This document shows, piece by piece, positions 1 through 10,395 of a DNA stretch of 64,000 bases. The DNA comes from Pinus tabuliformis. Its lineage: Eukaryota; Streptophyta; Pinopsida; Pinales; Pinaceae. Both the position numbers and the translations under genes were made by a program. The DNA is taken from contig CM062813.1 of NCBI GenBank assembly GCA_031772625.1, forward strand, positions 697,758,420 to 697,822,419, in the 5' to 3' direction. The first letter of the stretch is position 1. Each line of letters opens with the position of its first letter. The notes under the pieces are model-generated. The model was given only the letters and a program-made list of their open reading frames with translations, was not told the origin of the DNA and made no database searches.

Positions 1-117
1 TGTCTCCACAGGAGAAGGATGAACCACTCATCTTGCCTACATGTCGCCAAGGGGTATCGCAGGGGAAGGTTGAACCACTCACCCTGTACACAGCAAACCG
101 GTAGGGGAAGGTTGAAC
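1..117 (-). repeat. Short tandem motif at the 3' end of copia element 1
   Basis: The motif GAACCACTCACCCT, usually preceded by GGGGAAGGTT, occurs near 20 and near 72. A third copy was split at 113-117 by the solo LTR that follows and resumes at 1054. Read on the minus strand, this lies downstream of the copia RNase H region, where the untranslated tail before the 3' LTR is expected. The element's own 3' LTR would lie left of the window. Confidence 0.5.
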
Positions 118-1048
118 TGTGAAAATTCTATCACTGCAGCAACTGATTTATTTTCCCTACTAATTCCACGATAAGTTATTTATGAAATTACTTCAAGAAA
201 CATTAAAATAAATACTGCTGCAGATATCACACCGTATTACAGAAACAAACATATGCACAAGCATTAACACATTGACACAGATATTTTGGACAACAGTCCT
301 CGGAAAAATCCAATGTGGGAAAACCGGTGCAACAAGGGAGGATTTTATTATTCAGCAATTCTTCAGTACAACAGGGTGCCAAACTGGCTTACCCACAGAG
401 AGAAATAATTCTATAGCACTTCTCCCAATCCTAGTGTTAGCCCAGCTAACCTCTGCGTGGCTCTCAAACCCTCTGTGTCAGCCCCTGCTTGACTGCGTCA
501 CCCACGCAAGCCCAGCTAGTGACTGCGCAACCTTTTGCTGCCTCTGCGTCTTCCTGAAAAGCCCTGTGTCTGCCTCTCTTGCCTCAGCGCTATTCTCTAA
601 TCACTGATCCTGCGTCTCTGCTCTGTACTTGCTGGCTCCTGACTGCTCATTAGACCACTGGTTCAATTTCTCAGCTAACCCCTCTCCAGAAATTGAACGG
701 ACTGGTTTCCCTCAGTGTGTTCTCCAAGTGACCCTCAAGCCTCCTCTTATACTTTTTTGTTGACAAATCAACAATCGAGATTAAGTCCCTAATCAATGGC
801 TAAGATAAGATCTGGCTTGATCTAGGACTTTTGGACCATTCTAACACAGTTTTATATTAATTCACATTAATATTTTATTTTCCCTAAGTTTAGACTTAGG
901 GACTTCATTAAAAATATTAATTATTTTAATATCTCCCAACTATTTAGAATCTGCCCAAACCCTTTCTGGGTATTGGAGATCTCATGTGCCTTAGCCTCTC
1001 CACCAATTTTCGTGGCTAGAGCACATCCGATGCTACCCTAAATCGACA
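118..1048 (-). mobile_element. Solo LTR (copia-like), 931 bp, TSD TGAAC
   Basis: The unit starts TGTGAAAATT and ends ATCGACA, with the 5-bp duplication TGAAC at 113-117 and 1049-1053. Removing it rejoins the tandem motif of the host element, so it is an insertion. On the minus strand it opens with the same U3 text (near GGGTAGCATCGGATGTGC) as the LTRs at 48220 and 53114, but its far end differs. No internal region is attached, so it is best read as a solo LTR left by LTR-LTR recombination. Its partner in opposite orientation is 14100-15029, of almost equal length (930 bp). Confidence 0.85.
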
Positions 1049-1119
1049 TGAACCACTCACCCTAAGGTTGCTCATCTCTCCAAGAAGTACCCCAAGCCCC
1101 CCGGAGCTCCTAGAGCTCA

Positions 1120-3007
1120 ATGTCCATTTCATACAGGACCCTCATAAGAGGGTCTCTTCGTGGCTTCAAGTCTTTTTCAGAAGGCCAAGAAATTGACCTT
1201 CGCCAGGGGCTTTGTCAGAATATCGGCGACCTGCTCATCAGTCCCAATGTGATGGAGCCTTATCGCTCCTCGTTGTACCATGTCCTGGATGAAGTGGTAC
1301 TTGATATCTATATGCTTGGAGCGTCATGAAACACAGGATTCTCTGATAATCGGATCCCACTCTGGTTTTCGCAGAGGATCACGGTGGTATTCAGCACATG
1401 TCCAAACAACTCACTGAAGAGCTTCCTCAACCAGACAAATTCACAAGAGGCCATACTAGCAGCTATGTATTCGGCCTCGACGGTGCTCAAGGCAACTGAT
1501 TTTTGCTTCCTGCTCATTCAGGATATCAAAGCAAAACCCAAAGAAAAACAACATCCAGAAGTGCTCTTGCAATCCACCACACTGCTAGCCCAATCAGCAT
1601 CAGAATAACCATGTAGCCTCACATTTCCAGTAGTGTATCTTAGTCCATGAGTGATTGTGCCCCGTAGATATCTCAGAAGATTCTTGGCACCAATCCAATG
1701 TATATGATGAGGCCCAACCATGTATTTTCTCAATGTGTTAACTGCTAAACATATGTCTGGATGAGAGTTCACTAAGAACATAAGTGCTCCTATGAGTTGA
1801 CGATCTCAAAAGAATTTCCCAATTCAGGTTCAGTAGCACTACCACATAACTTCTTAAAGTTATGTTCCATCAGAGTAGTCACAGGCTTGCAGTCCACCAT
1901 CCCAAATCTTTCCAATATCTTCACAACATATTTTCCTTAAGAGAGGAAAATTTCACTTGGATTTTGCCAGACCTCCAACACTAGGAAATAGTGCATCGAT
2001 CCTAGGTCCTTCATCTCAAATTCAGTAGCCAATTCCCTCTTACATTTGTGAATGAGAGGGTCTGTGCCCGTCAAAAAGAGGTCGTCCACATAAAGTATCA
2101 GAATAAGAGGTTTATCATTTTCAACCTTAAAGTAAAGGTTTGGATCAGCTTCACTTCTAGTGAATCCCATCTTACATTTGTGAATGAGAGGGTCTGTGCC
2201 CGTCAAAAAGAGGTCGTCCACATAAAGTATCAGAATAAGAGGTTTATCATTTTCAACCTTAGAGTAAAGGTTTGGATCAGCTTCACTTCTAGTGAATCCC
2301 ATCTTCATCAGATAACTATCGATCCTCTCATACCAAGCCCGGGGTGCTTGCTTCAATCCATAGAGAGCTTTCTTTAATCTGTATACATGAGTTTCCCGAT
2401 CATGTACTTCAAACCCCTCGGGTTGTTCCACATAGACTTCCTCTTTGATTGAACCATGCAAGAAGGCGGTCTTGACATCCATTTGATGTAGGTTCCATCC
2501 TTGTGAGGCAGCAAGGGCTATGATCGAGCGGATGGTGGTGTATTGGGCAACAGGTGCAAATATCTCATCATAATCTACACCTTCCTTTTGAGAGAAGCCT
2601 CGATCAACAAAGAAAGCCTTGAACTTTTTTGCACTTCCATCAGCTCCATGCTTGATTTTGTAGAGCCACTTAGAGGTGACAACTGATTTGTCCCGGGGTC
2701 TAGGGACCACATCTCAAATATCATTCTTCATAATTGACTCGTATTCTTCATTCATAGCAGCCTTCTATACTTGTTGCATCACGATATCTTCGAATGATGA
2801 AGGCTCATTTTGAATAATAGTGCTCATGGCGGTCAAATATCCTCGATACCTGTTCGGATTCTTGCTTTGATAGAAAGTCCCTCTTGGTGCAATGTGTCTC
2901 TTGGCATCTTCGAGAGTCTCCCTAAGCCATGAGGGTCTCCTCTTGGAGGAGGAAGGCTCATGATGAGGATGATCAATAGGATCCATAGGTTCATCAACAT
3001 CAGGCAT
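1120..3007 (-). pseudogene. Copia 1 reverse transcriptase and RNase H (broken)
   Basis: The minus-strand frames 2765-3007, 1937-2710, 1518-1781 and 1308-1517 together cover RT and RNase H. Visible motifs are the RT leader VVTSKWLYKIKHG, the connection QMDVKTAFLHG, the catalytic YVDD, and the RNase H stretches YSDADWASS and SRKQKSVALSTVEAEYIAA. The tail reads through a degenerate DEQVADILTKPL region near 1200. The frames are separated by stops, so no enzyme is made. The RT frame holds an in-frame tandem duplication of the YVDD segment, listed separately. Confidence 0.88.
2049..2312 (-). repeat. 132-bp in-frame tandem duplication of the RT YVDD segment
   Basis: Bases 2049-2180 and 2181-2312 are two head-to-tail copies of 132 bp. 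They differ at about one base until the far edge. The unit is exactly 44 codons, so the reading frame is kept. Each copy encodes a complete strand-loop block with YVDDLFLTG, so the predicted RT carries its catalytic aspartate pair twice. The very low divergence suggests the duplication is younger than the other lesions in the element. Confidence 0.9.
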
Positions 3008-3009
3008 CG

Positions 3010-4092
3010 TTTCGTCTTCTTTTTCACCTTGATTTCCTGTGTCAGCGTCTTTGTCCTTAGGATAGGAAGGTTGTTGATCTTCCTGAGGGCCATATCTTCG
3101 TCGAAGGTGACATCATGACTTATGTCAACTTTTTTTTGACCAACCACATAAATTATATATCCCTTAAAATTTTCACTATAGCCCACAAAGATTCCTTTCT
3201 TCCTAGATGCACCCAATTTACTTCTTTTCTTTATCGACACATGAAAATATACGAGGCTTCCAAAAATTTTAAAATGAGAGACATGGGATTTCTTACTAGT
3301 GAACATTTCTTTGGGAGTCTTAGAGTCCAATGCTTGATGAGGGCATCGGTTTTGAACATACACGACGGTATTTGCAGCTTCAGCCCATAGGAACTTCGGA
3401 AGGCCTTTATCATGAAGCACGACACAAACAACTTCTACAATAGAGCGATTCTTCCTTTCAGCCACACCATTTTGTTCGAGAGTGTATGGCGTTGTAGTCT
3501 CCATCTTAATGCTAACTTGTCTGCAATAATCTTGGAATTCATTGGATTCGTACTCAGCCCCATTATCAGTCCTCAATATCTTGATTTTCTTCTCGAATTG
3601 GTTTTCGATCAAGGCTTTGAAGTGTCAGAACCAAGTGAACACTTCATCCTTCTTCTTCAAGAATTAGATCTAGGTCTTGTGAGAATAATCATCCGTAAAG
3701 GTGAGATAATATAATTATCCTCTCAAAGAGTTTACGGGCATCATATCAGATATGTCAGAGTGGATCAATTGCAATATATCTGTGGTCTTGCTGTTACTTG
3801 AGGGGAATGGTCCCTTTGTAAGTTTTCCTTCGGCACATCCCAGACATACACCTTCATGCTCTATTTTGAACTCCGGCATACCTGTTACCGTCTGTCTCAC
3901 ATCGAGTAGGGCCTTATAATGAAGATGGGCAAACCTCCGGTGCCATAGTTCAGATTGTAGAAATGTGTCGCAAGACATGGCTTCCAATGGACTTTCTCTA
4001 ACTTGATACAAAGTGTCAACCCTGAACCCAAGAGTAAAAGCATCTTTAAAATTTATTTTCCAAACACGTACCTTTCCATCGATGAATGCCAC
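3010..4092 (-). pseudogene. Copia 1 integrase with pre-integrase zinc-binding region (broken)
   Basis: The minus-strand frame 3715-4092 holds the pre-integrase HHCC pattern (LWHRRFAHLHY, then CLGCAEGK) and the first catalytic Asp in IHSDIS. The frame at 2833-3612 holds the second Asp in LRTDNGAEY and the Glu context NGVAERKNR, followed by the copia C-terminal region FVGYSENFKGY. All three DDE residues are visible, but stops separate the two frames near 3612-3715. This is typical copia integrase, placed before RT as expected. Confidence 0.87.
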
Positions 4093-4098
4093 CTTCAG

Positions 4099-4350
4099 TC
4101 ATTTGTCTTCCATTGCCGAAATGGACACCAGGTTCTTCTTGAGGTCAGGTACATATAGTACTTCTTGCAAGTGAATAGTGTTACCTTGATTCAATTGAAG
4201 GGTAACATTCTGTACTCCCTTCACAGGATAGGTGGCATCATCTCCAAGGATGATCTCCAAGTTTGTCTCCTTTTCTATCAGATTGGGGAGGGCTTCCTTG
4301 TATCCAGTGAGGTGCCTTGAGGCACCACTATCAATCAGCCAATTTCCCAA
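4099..4350 (-). pseudogene. Copia 1 aspartic protease
   Basis: This 83-codon minus-strand frame begins with the retropepsin active site WLIDSGASRHLTGYKEAL and continues through the flap region to YVPDLKKNLVSISAMEDK. The catalytic Asp is intact, unlike in copia element 2. It lies between the gag zinc knuckle and the pre-integrase region. It would normally be part of one gag-pol polyprotein, and here the frame is cut at both ends. Confidence 0.82.
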
Positions 4351-5343
4351 AGTGTCCGGAGGAGAGGCAGTGGAGAGAGCCGATATAAGATAGTACCCTT
4401 TTTGCTTATTGTTAACAACATTGGATTCTTCATACCTGGAGTTCCTTGATTTCTTGGAGGGTCGACCATTTCCTTGATGTCTCGCGTTCCTTTTTCCCTT
4501 GCCATTGGATTTGCCATTCCTTTAATCGTTGTTGTTGTAGTTTCCCTTGGAATGATTATGATCATCATCATGCGACGTGTCCCTTCTATTTGGACACTCC
4601 CTTGCATAGTGGCCAAACTTATTGCAAACAAAGCATCTTCCCTTCCTTCCATTTTTGAATCCCGGTCTTCCTTGACTTTGCTTCTTTCAACTCGTTTTAT
4701 TGTTCCTCTTGGCATGAGCGGAGAATGTAGTGGGGTTGCTTCTATTAGAAGACATTTCTTAGTCCACCATTCTTGTTTCTTCTTGAATGCATCTCGAGAT
4801 CAATTCTTCAAACCTTGGAATTCTATCATTGTTGATTATAGTGGTTCTAAATACATACCACTTAGGTGGGAGTCCTCCAAGGGTGGTGAGAGTAAGTTCC
4901 CTGTCAGGAATGACTTCTCCAATTGAGAGTAGATCATTCTTGATCTGAGTAATCCTCAAGAAATAGGATTGAATGTCCTCGTCCTTACCCTTCTTAATAT
5001 CTTTCAATTTATTCTTGAGAAAGAGAATTTGATTAGCATTACTAACCTTGAACATGCCGACCAACTTGTTGTAGATTTCCTTGGAGGTATTCAATTCAGA
5101 GATATAGGCCACCAGAGGCTTGTCAATGGAATCCCTGATAATCTTCTTCACTTTGACTTCAACCCTATTATACTTGGTCTTCGCAGCAACCGATGCATTT
5201 GAAGGAGGTTCAGGGATTTTACCCTGCACATAATCCATCACTTCTTTCCCTTCCAAGGTCAAATCAAGAGACATCTTCCATCCATGATAGTCAGATTTAT
5301 CATGGAGCTTGTCTTCAGCCGGGAAGTAGGATGAGGAACCCAT
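4351..5343 (-). pseudogene. Copia 1 Gag (UBN2-type) with CCHC zinc knuckle
   Basis: The best frame starts at 5343 on the minus strand (MGSSSYFPAEDKLHD) and runs 194 codons through the UBN2-type capsid region, with KMSLDLTLEGKEVMDY, LKNKLKDIKKGKDEDIQSY and LGGLPPKWYVF. It stops near 4759. Further left, at about 4590-4637 in another frame, is a CX2CX4HX4C knuckle (CFVCNKFGHYAREC). The start is supported by its position just downstream of the primer-binding site and by the parallel start at 7997 in copia 2. Confidence 0.85.
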
Positions 5344-5429
5344 TGAGTCTTTTGTCCTTGTCTAGTTGTCTTTGGTGATTGCTCTTTTACTTTTGCTTGG
5401 GCTTTGTCTTCACCTCAACTCTGATACCG

Positions 5430-6437
5430 CGTTAATTTTAGGCAAGAATGGTATGTTCTATGCTTTAGAGCAATTTTACTTCAATTTCTTTTGTTAGCCC
5501 AATATCAATATTTAGTTTAGCAATCACATCAACATGATAGTAAAACGCAGATAGAACATAAACATAAATAGTAGAAGACAAGCCAAGACAAGAGGACTCA
5601 AGATGTGGCACCAACCAGGTACAAACCCCAATGTGGGGAAACCTTTCATTAATTCTTCTTATAGTTTTCAATAGTTCAGCAGAAAGAGATAGTACAATTT
5701 ACAAATCTGATAATTTATAACAACAACAAAAGAGCCCTAACCAGAAAAGTCAATGCTATTCAACAAAGCAGATTTGACCCTCAACAATTCAATCAAATTC
5801 AGTCAACTTTGGCCTCCAAACAGCAAGATGAATCGGCCCTCAGAATAGTCCGAAATCAGCCCAGTCAAAGTCTGGTCAAATAGTCCACCTGCGGTCAGCC
5901 CTAGCCACAGTCAACGCTGGTCAACAATCAATGTAGCCTCGATTTTTGTGTCTAGAAATGTGCCCTGCCCAAACAAAGATATCCCTCACAAAAATGCTGT
6001 CAAATGAGGTCAACGCAGTCAAAGCAACCTTCTGCAAATTCGGTCAAACCTGGTCAATGCTGAAACAAAAAATTTGCCCTCCTTTTTTTGGCACATATGG
6101 AGAGAGAGACTGCCCAGAAATCCGTACCCAATCAATGAGGAGAGAGAGATGTGTGAAGATGAGTGTGTCCAAATGAGGATGAGGCATCATGTATTTATAG
6201 CAAATGTTGAGGATGAATAGACGTGACTGTTGGGCTTCTGAGCCTACATAAGTTTGCTGGCCGACCTTTACAATTTTTCCATAATCAAAATAAATTGATA
6301 ACTTCATTTGTACATGTCAGAATCGGATGATCTCTAGATCAATCCTACACCTCTCAGAGAGAGGAATCCAAAAAAATATCAGTTGTCATAGATAAGATGG
6401 CCCGTGTGGAGTTTAGCCCTAGTTGCCAATTTTAACA
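5430..6437 (-). mobile_element. 5' LTR of copia element 1 with degenerate primer-binding site
   Basis: The left boundary is fixed by the primer-binding site at 5419-5429. It is the reverse of TGGTATCAGAG with one change, and the LTR terminus has decayed from TG to CG. The right boundary is ...CCAATTTTAACA at 6437. On the minus strand the LTR opens TGTTAAAATTGGC, identical in its first bases to the LTR at 6831. It holds a short hairpin CCCCA..TGGGG at 5626-5638 in the R/U5 part, shared with other copia LTRs here. Confidence 0.8.
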
Positions 6438-6830
6438 TAAAATCATCAAACATTCAAGTAACTTATCTAGCAAGTGAGCAATTGTCAACATGAGTCATGT
6501 CCAAAATTCAAATAATAATGTTTACAAAATATGCCACTTGGCCACCACCAAGACTCAAGTACACACTGAACTAGGAAGAGTAAGACAAAAAAGTTCAAAT
6601 TCACAATAGGAGTCTACAAGTCTAATCTATGACAAAAGTAGTAAACTGTGAATATATCTACTAATCTCTCCTCCTTCCACCACGAACAAGACGTGAGCCT
6701 CCTCGTGGTGGCAATGAAGAAGTTGGTGGCTTGGGAAGTTGTGGCAGTGACTGTAGAACTGATGAAGATGAAGCCCCTCTTGTTGGTGTTGAAACATGGA
6801 ACCTAGAAACCAAGGGACTGGATGGGGGTG
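6438..6830 (-). pseudogene. hAT transposase tail remnant between two copia LTRs
   Basis: This 393-bp segment separates the outward ends of two copia elements. On the minus strand it encodes a Pro/Ser/Arg-rich tail (PPSSPLVSRF, SLPPRGGSRLVRGGRRRD) ending at 6661. After the stop comes text resembling the 3' UTR of hAT 1 (ATTCACAGTTTACT against ATTTACAGTTTACT). The composition matches the C-terminus of the hAT 1 transposase. The call rests on composition and UTR similarity only, with no catalytic domain present. Confidence 0.45.
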
Positions 6831-7916
6831 TGTTAAAATTGGCAACTCGGGCCAAACTCCACCTTGGGACAACTTATATGATGGAGATGATTATTGCATT
6901 GGATTCTTATTTTTGAGAGGTCCAAATTTGATCTAAAGAGCATCTCATTCGGACAAGCAGAAGTGTGATTTTGAATTTATTCTCTCACATGCACAAATTG
7001 TTAAGGTCGGCCTCAGTGTATTGTTGGCTCAAGAAGCCCAATAGATGTGTCCTTCCACCCTCGACAAATTGTATAAATAGGAGTGACCTCTCAACTCATT
7101 TGGACATCACTCACTCATCAATTCTTCTCTCATAATCAGATTGGTTCATACAACTTGGGGATCATCTCTGTCTCTCTCGCACATGTGGATAAGGACAAAT
7201 TTCTGGGTCAGATTGCAGGCTGAAAATTTCAGAGTTTTAGGTTTGCTATGACCAGCATTGACCGAAGGGTTATTGACCAAGTTTGACTGCGTTTTTGAGG
7301 GAAAAAGTTCGATCTCCTTAGGGCGCATTTCTGGGCACAAAAACCGATATTTTTCTGATCATGTTGACCAGCGTTGACTTTAGGTTGACTTCTGTTTTGA
7401 CCACAGAAAATCACAATAGATTTTCTTTCTCCTTTGATCGAGTTGTTTTGCACTACATTTAACCTCCTGTTTAGGGCACGTTTGACCAAGGAAGACCGAG
7501 CTGCATTGGTGAAGTTATTGTTGTTTTGACGAGTGTTGACTTTCTGGTTAGGGCTGAAGTGTGATTGCAGTTGACTGTAGAATTTGACAGGGCTGATTTG
7601 TCTGTGTATTGGGCAAGTGAATTTGATTTTTGTACTCTCTCTCTCTCTGATCAACTATTGAATAATAATAAGAAGATTTGATCAAAGGATTTTCCCCACA
7701 TTGGGGTTTTTCCCTGGCATCCGCCAAATCTGGTGTCCTCTTGTCTTGGCTTGTCTTCTGCATATGTTTTTATGTTCTAACTGCATTTACTATTAATGTG
7801 ATTAAGTTAATGTGATTGCTATTGAAAATAATTGGAAATTGTCAATGGGCTGCAAACAGAACATTGAAGTAAATTGTACTAAGCATAGAACATACCATTG
7901 TCATCTAAAATTGACA
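6831..7916 (+). mobile_element. 5' LTR of copia element 2, 1086 bp
   Basis: The LTR runs from TGTTAAAATTGGC to ...TAAAATTGACA. It is followed directly by a primer-binding site at 7917-7930 (TGTTATCAGAGCTC, one change from the usual initiator-Met type). A TATA-like stretch (GTATAAATAGG) is near 7072, and a CCCCACATTGGGG hairpin at 7694-7706 lies in R/U5. Its sequence is the inverted counterpart of 5430-6437. Confidence 0.85.
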
Positions 7917-7996
7917 TGTTATCAGAGCTCAGGTGAAGACAAAGCCCAAGAAAGAGTGAGGAAAAAAATCAATAAGGGAAGCAATGGGACAAGAAC

Positions 7997-8960
7997 TTGG
8001 AACTAGCCTCAGTGACGACTACATCTTACTTCAAATCTGAGGACAAGCTTAAGGACAAATCCGACTATAATGCATGGAAGATGTCTCTACATTTGACATT
8101 GGAAGAAAATGATGCTATGGACTATGTCAAAGGAAGAGTGGTGGAGCCTCCTTCAAGTGCACCCACTGCTGCAAAAACAAAGTATAAGAATGGTGAGGTT
8201 AAAGCTAAGAAAATTATTGTTGACTCTATTCACAAGCCTTTGGTTTCCTATATTTCTGATTTGGAAACATCTAAGGAGATTTATGAAAAGCTGGTTGGAA
8301 TGTTCAAAGTAAATAATGCAAATCAAGTCCTCTTTCTCAAGAACAAGTTGAAAGATATCAAGATGGATAGAGGAGAATCCATTCAATCCTACTTCATAAG
8401 GATTACCGAAATCAAGAATGATCTCTTATCTATTGGAGAATTTGTTGGTGACAGGAAGCTCACTCTTATTGCACTTGGCGGCCTTACAAGAGAATGGTAT
8501 GTGTTTAACACTACCATCCTCGACAATGACAGGATTCCAAGATTTAATTAATTATTGGCTAGATGCACTTAAGAAGAAAATAGGATGATGGAATGAGACA
8601 AGTCCTCAAAAGGAAACAATCCTACTGCCTTCTCTGCTCATGCTAAAAGGAAGAACAATGTTGGTCCAAGAAGTCAAGGTCAAGGGTTGAAGCCGGGATT
8701 TAAAGAAGGAAGAAAAGGAAGATGCCTCAATTGCAACAAGTTTGGCCACTTTGCTAGAGAGTGTCGCCACAAGAAGGATACTCCAAGAGATGATGATAAC
8801 AATAACAACAATTACAAAGGCAATGACAATCAAAGGAGCAACAAGTTCAACAATAAATGAAAGAGGAATGCTCTCGCTGTTCGATATGGAAATGACCGTC
8901 CTCCCAAGAAGTCGAGAAACTCCAAGTATGAAGAAGCTAATGTTGTAGAAAAGCAAAAGG
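7997..8960 (+). pseudogene. Copia 2 Gag (UBN2-type) with CCHC knuckle
   Basis: An open frame of 184 codons starts at 7997 and covers most of the UBN2-type Gag region (SYFKSEDKLKDKSDYNAWKM, then FLKNKLKDIKMDRGESIQSY). It stops at 8551. Downstream in a broken frame, at about 8722-8770, is the knuckle CLNCNKFGHFAREC, which fits CX2CX4HX4C. The start codon lies 80 bp after the primer-binding site, as in related elements. Stops downstream show it is not functional as a full Gag. Confidence 0.85.
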
Positions 8961-8979
8961 AATTTTATCTTATTTCTGC

Positions 8980-9240
8980 CCTCACCACTGCCTTGAATCA
9001 TTGGTTGATTAATAGTGGTGCCTCAAGGCACTTCACTGGGTACAAGGAGGCCCTCTCGAACTTGATTGAAAAGAAGACAAATATGGAGATTATACTTGGG
9101 GATAATGCCACTTATCCCGTGAAAGGAATTGGGACTGTTACTCTTCACTTAAATTAAGGTCAAACCCTTAATTTACAAGAAGTGTTGTATGTACCTGATC
9201 TGAAAGAGAACCTAGTCTCTATTTTTGCAATGGAAGATAA
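8980..9240 (+). pseudogene. Copia 2 protease with Asp-to-Asn change in the active site
   Basis: The active-site stretch reads WLINSGASRHFTGYKEAL, where the family has D in place of N. The Asn codon is AAT at 9011-9013. The retropepsin Asp is essential, so this protease would be inactive even without the in-frame stop near 9156. The downstream text LYVPDLKENLVSIFAMEDKG matches the protease-to-integrase linker of copia 1 and 3. Confidence 0.8.
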
Positions 9241-10150
9241 AGGTTTCAAGGTGACATTCGTTGATGGGAAGGTTCGTGTCTGGAAAAAGAACCTGAAAGA
9301 TGCATTCACACTTGGATTTAGGGTTGAAGGTCTCTATCCGGTTGGAGGAAGTCCGTTGGGAGCAATGACTTGCGATACTTCTTGTTAATCCAAAATAATG
9401 ACACCGAAGAGTTGCTCACTTGATGCAAGGAAGATGGTGACAAGTATGCCCTAATTCAACTTAGATCATGAAGGAGTTTGTCAGGGTTGTGCAACTGGAA
9501 AACATACAAGGGGACCATTCCCCTCAAGTGAAAGTCAAACTACTGATATTCTTTAATTGGTCCATTCTGATATATCAGGTATGTTGACCGTAACATCTTT
9601 GGGTGGATTTTTGTACTATGAAATTTTTGTGGATGAATTCTCTCGCAAAACGTGGATCTATTTCTTAAAGGAGAATCAAACAGGGAAGAAGATCAAAATA
9701 CTGAGGACCTATAATGGAACTGAATATGAGTCAAATGAATTCAATGATTATTGTAGAGAAGCTAGCATTAAGAGGGAGACCACTATTGCATATACTCCTG
9801 AGGAAAATGTTGTTGCCGAAAGGAAGAATCAAACTATGATAGAAGCCACTAGTGCCATGCTTCATGACCACGGTCTACCAAAGTTCTTATGGGAAGAAGT
9901 TGCCAACAGTGTTGTGTATGTTCAAAATAGATGCCCGCATCAAGCTTTGGGTTTCAAGACACTCAAAGAAGTTTTCACCAGTAAGAAACCTGATATTTCT
10001 CATTTTAGAATTTTTAATTGTCTCGTATATTTTCATGTGTTGAAAGAGAAAAGAAACAAGTTAGATGCTTTTGGGAAGAAATGAATGTTTGTGGGCTACG
10101 ATGAAACTTTGAAGGCATATGGAATCTATGTGCCTAGTCAAATAGAATTG
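9182..10150 (+). pseudogene. Copia 2 integrase with second catalytic Asp lost
   Basis: The frame 9557-10084 (175 codons) holds HSDISG (first Asp), then LRTYNGTEY where the family has LRTDNGTEY, so the second Asp is Tyr. The Glu context VVAERKN is kept. Upstream, 9182-9388 carries the linker, and a shortened pre-integrase region follows with parts of HHCC missing. The copy cannot catalyse integration. The position between protease and RT is standard for copia. Confidence 0.85.
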
Positions 10151-10395
10151 TAAATAAGTCATGATGTCATTTTTGATGAAGATTCTGCCCTTATGATGCA
10201 GGAAAGCAGGATGAATCTCAGACAAATGATCCAATGCCCGATGTTGAAGGTCCGATGGATCCCATTGATCCACCTCCTAGTGAGACATCTTCTTCAAGAA
10301 AAAGACCATTGTGGCTCAAAGATACTCTTGAAGATGCCGAGAGACATGTTGCCCCAAGGGGATCATTTCGTGAAATCAAGAAGCCGAATAGGTAC
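10151..10395 (+). pseudogene. Copia 2 start of RT region, left of insertion
   Basis: The sequence encodes the acidic linker and the RT leader (DTLEDAERHVAPRGS type, FREIKKPNR), matching 2765-3007 of copia 1. It is cut at 10395 by an inserted TG..CA unit and continues at 13741-13867 with the AMSTI, EEAVKHQVWKDAM and EEYE stretch. Stops are present. Confidence 0.75.

Larger units (their letters stand above)
1049..6437 (-). mobile_element. Ty1/copia element 1, minus strand, degenerate
   Basis: On the minus strand the order is 5' LTR (5430-6437), primer-binding site, gag, protease, integrase, reverse transcriptase and RNase H, which is the copia order. The element continues left of the solo LTR to at least position 1, and its 3' LTR is outside the window. 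Frameshifts and stops interrupt every domain. Its 5' end lies head-to-head with copia element 2, whose LTR is of the same family. Confidence 0.88.

Noticed and set aside
4474..4926. 150-codon + strand frame
   Set aside because: It is antisense to the copia 1 gag and knuckle region, which has clear family motifs on the minus strand.
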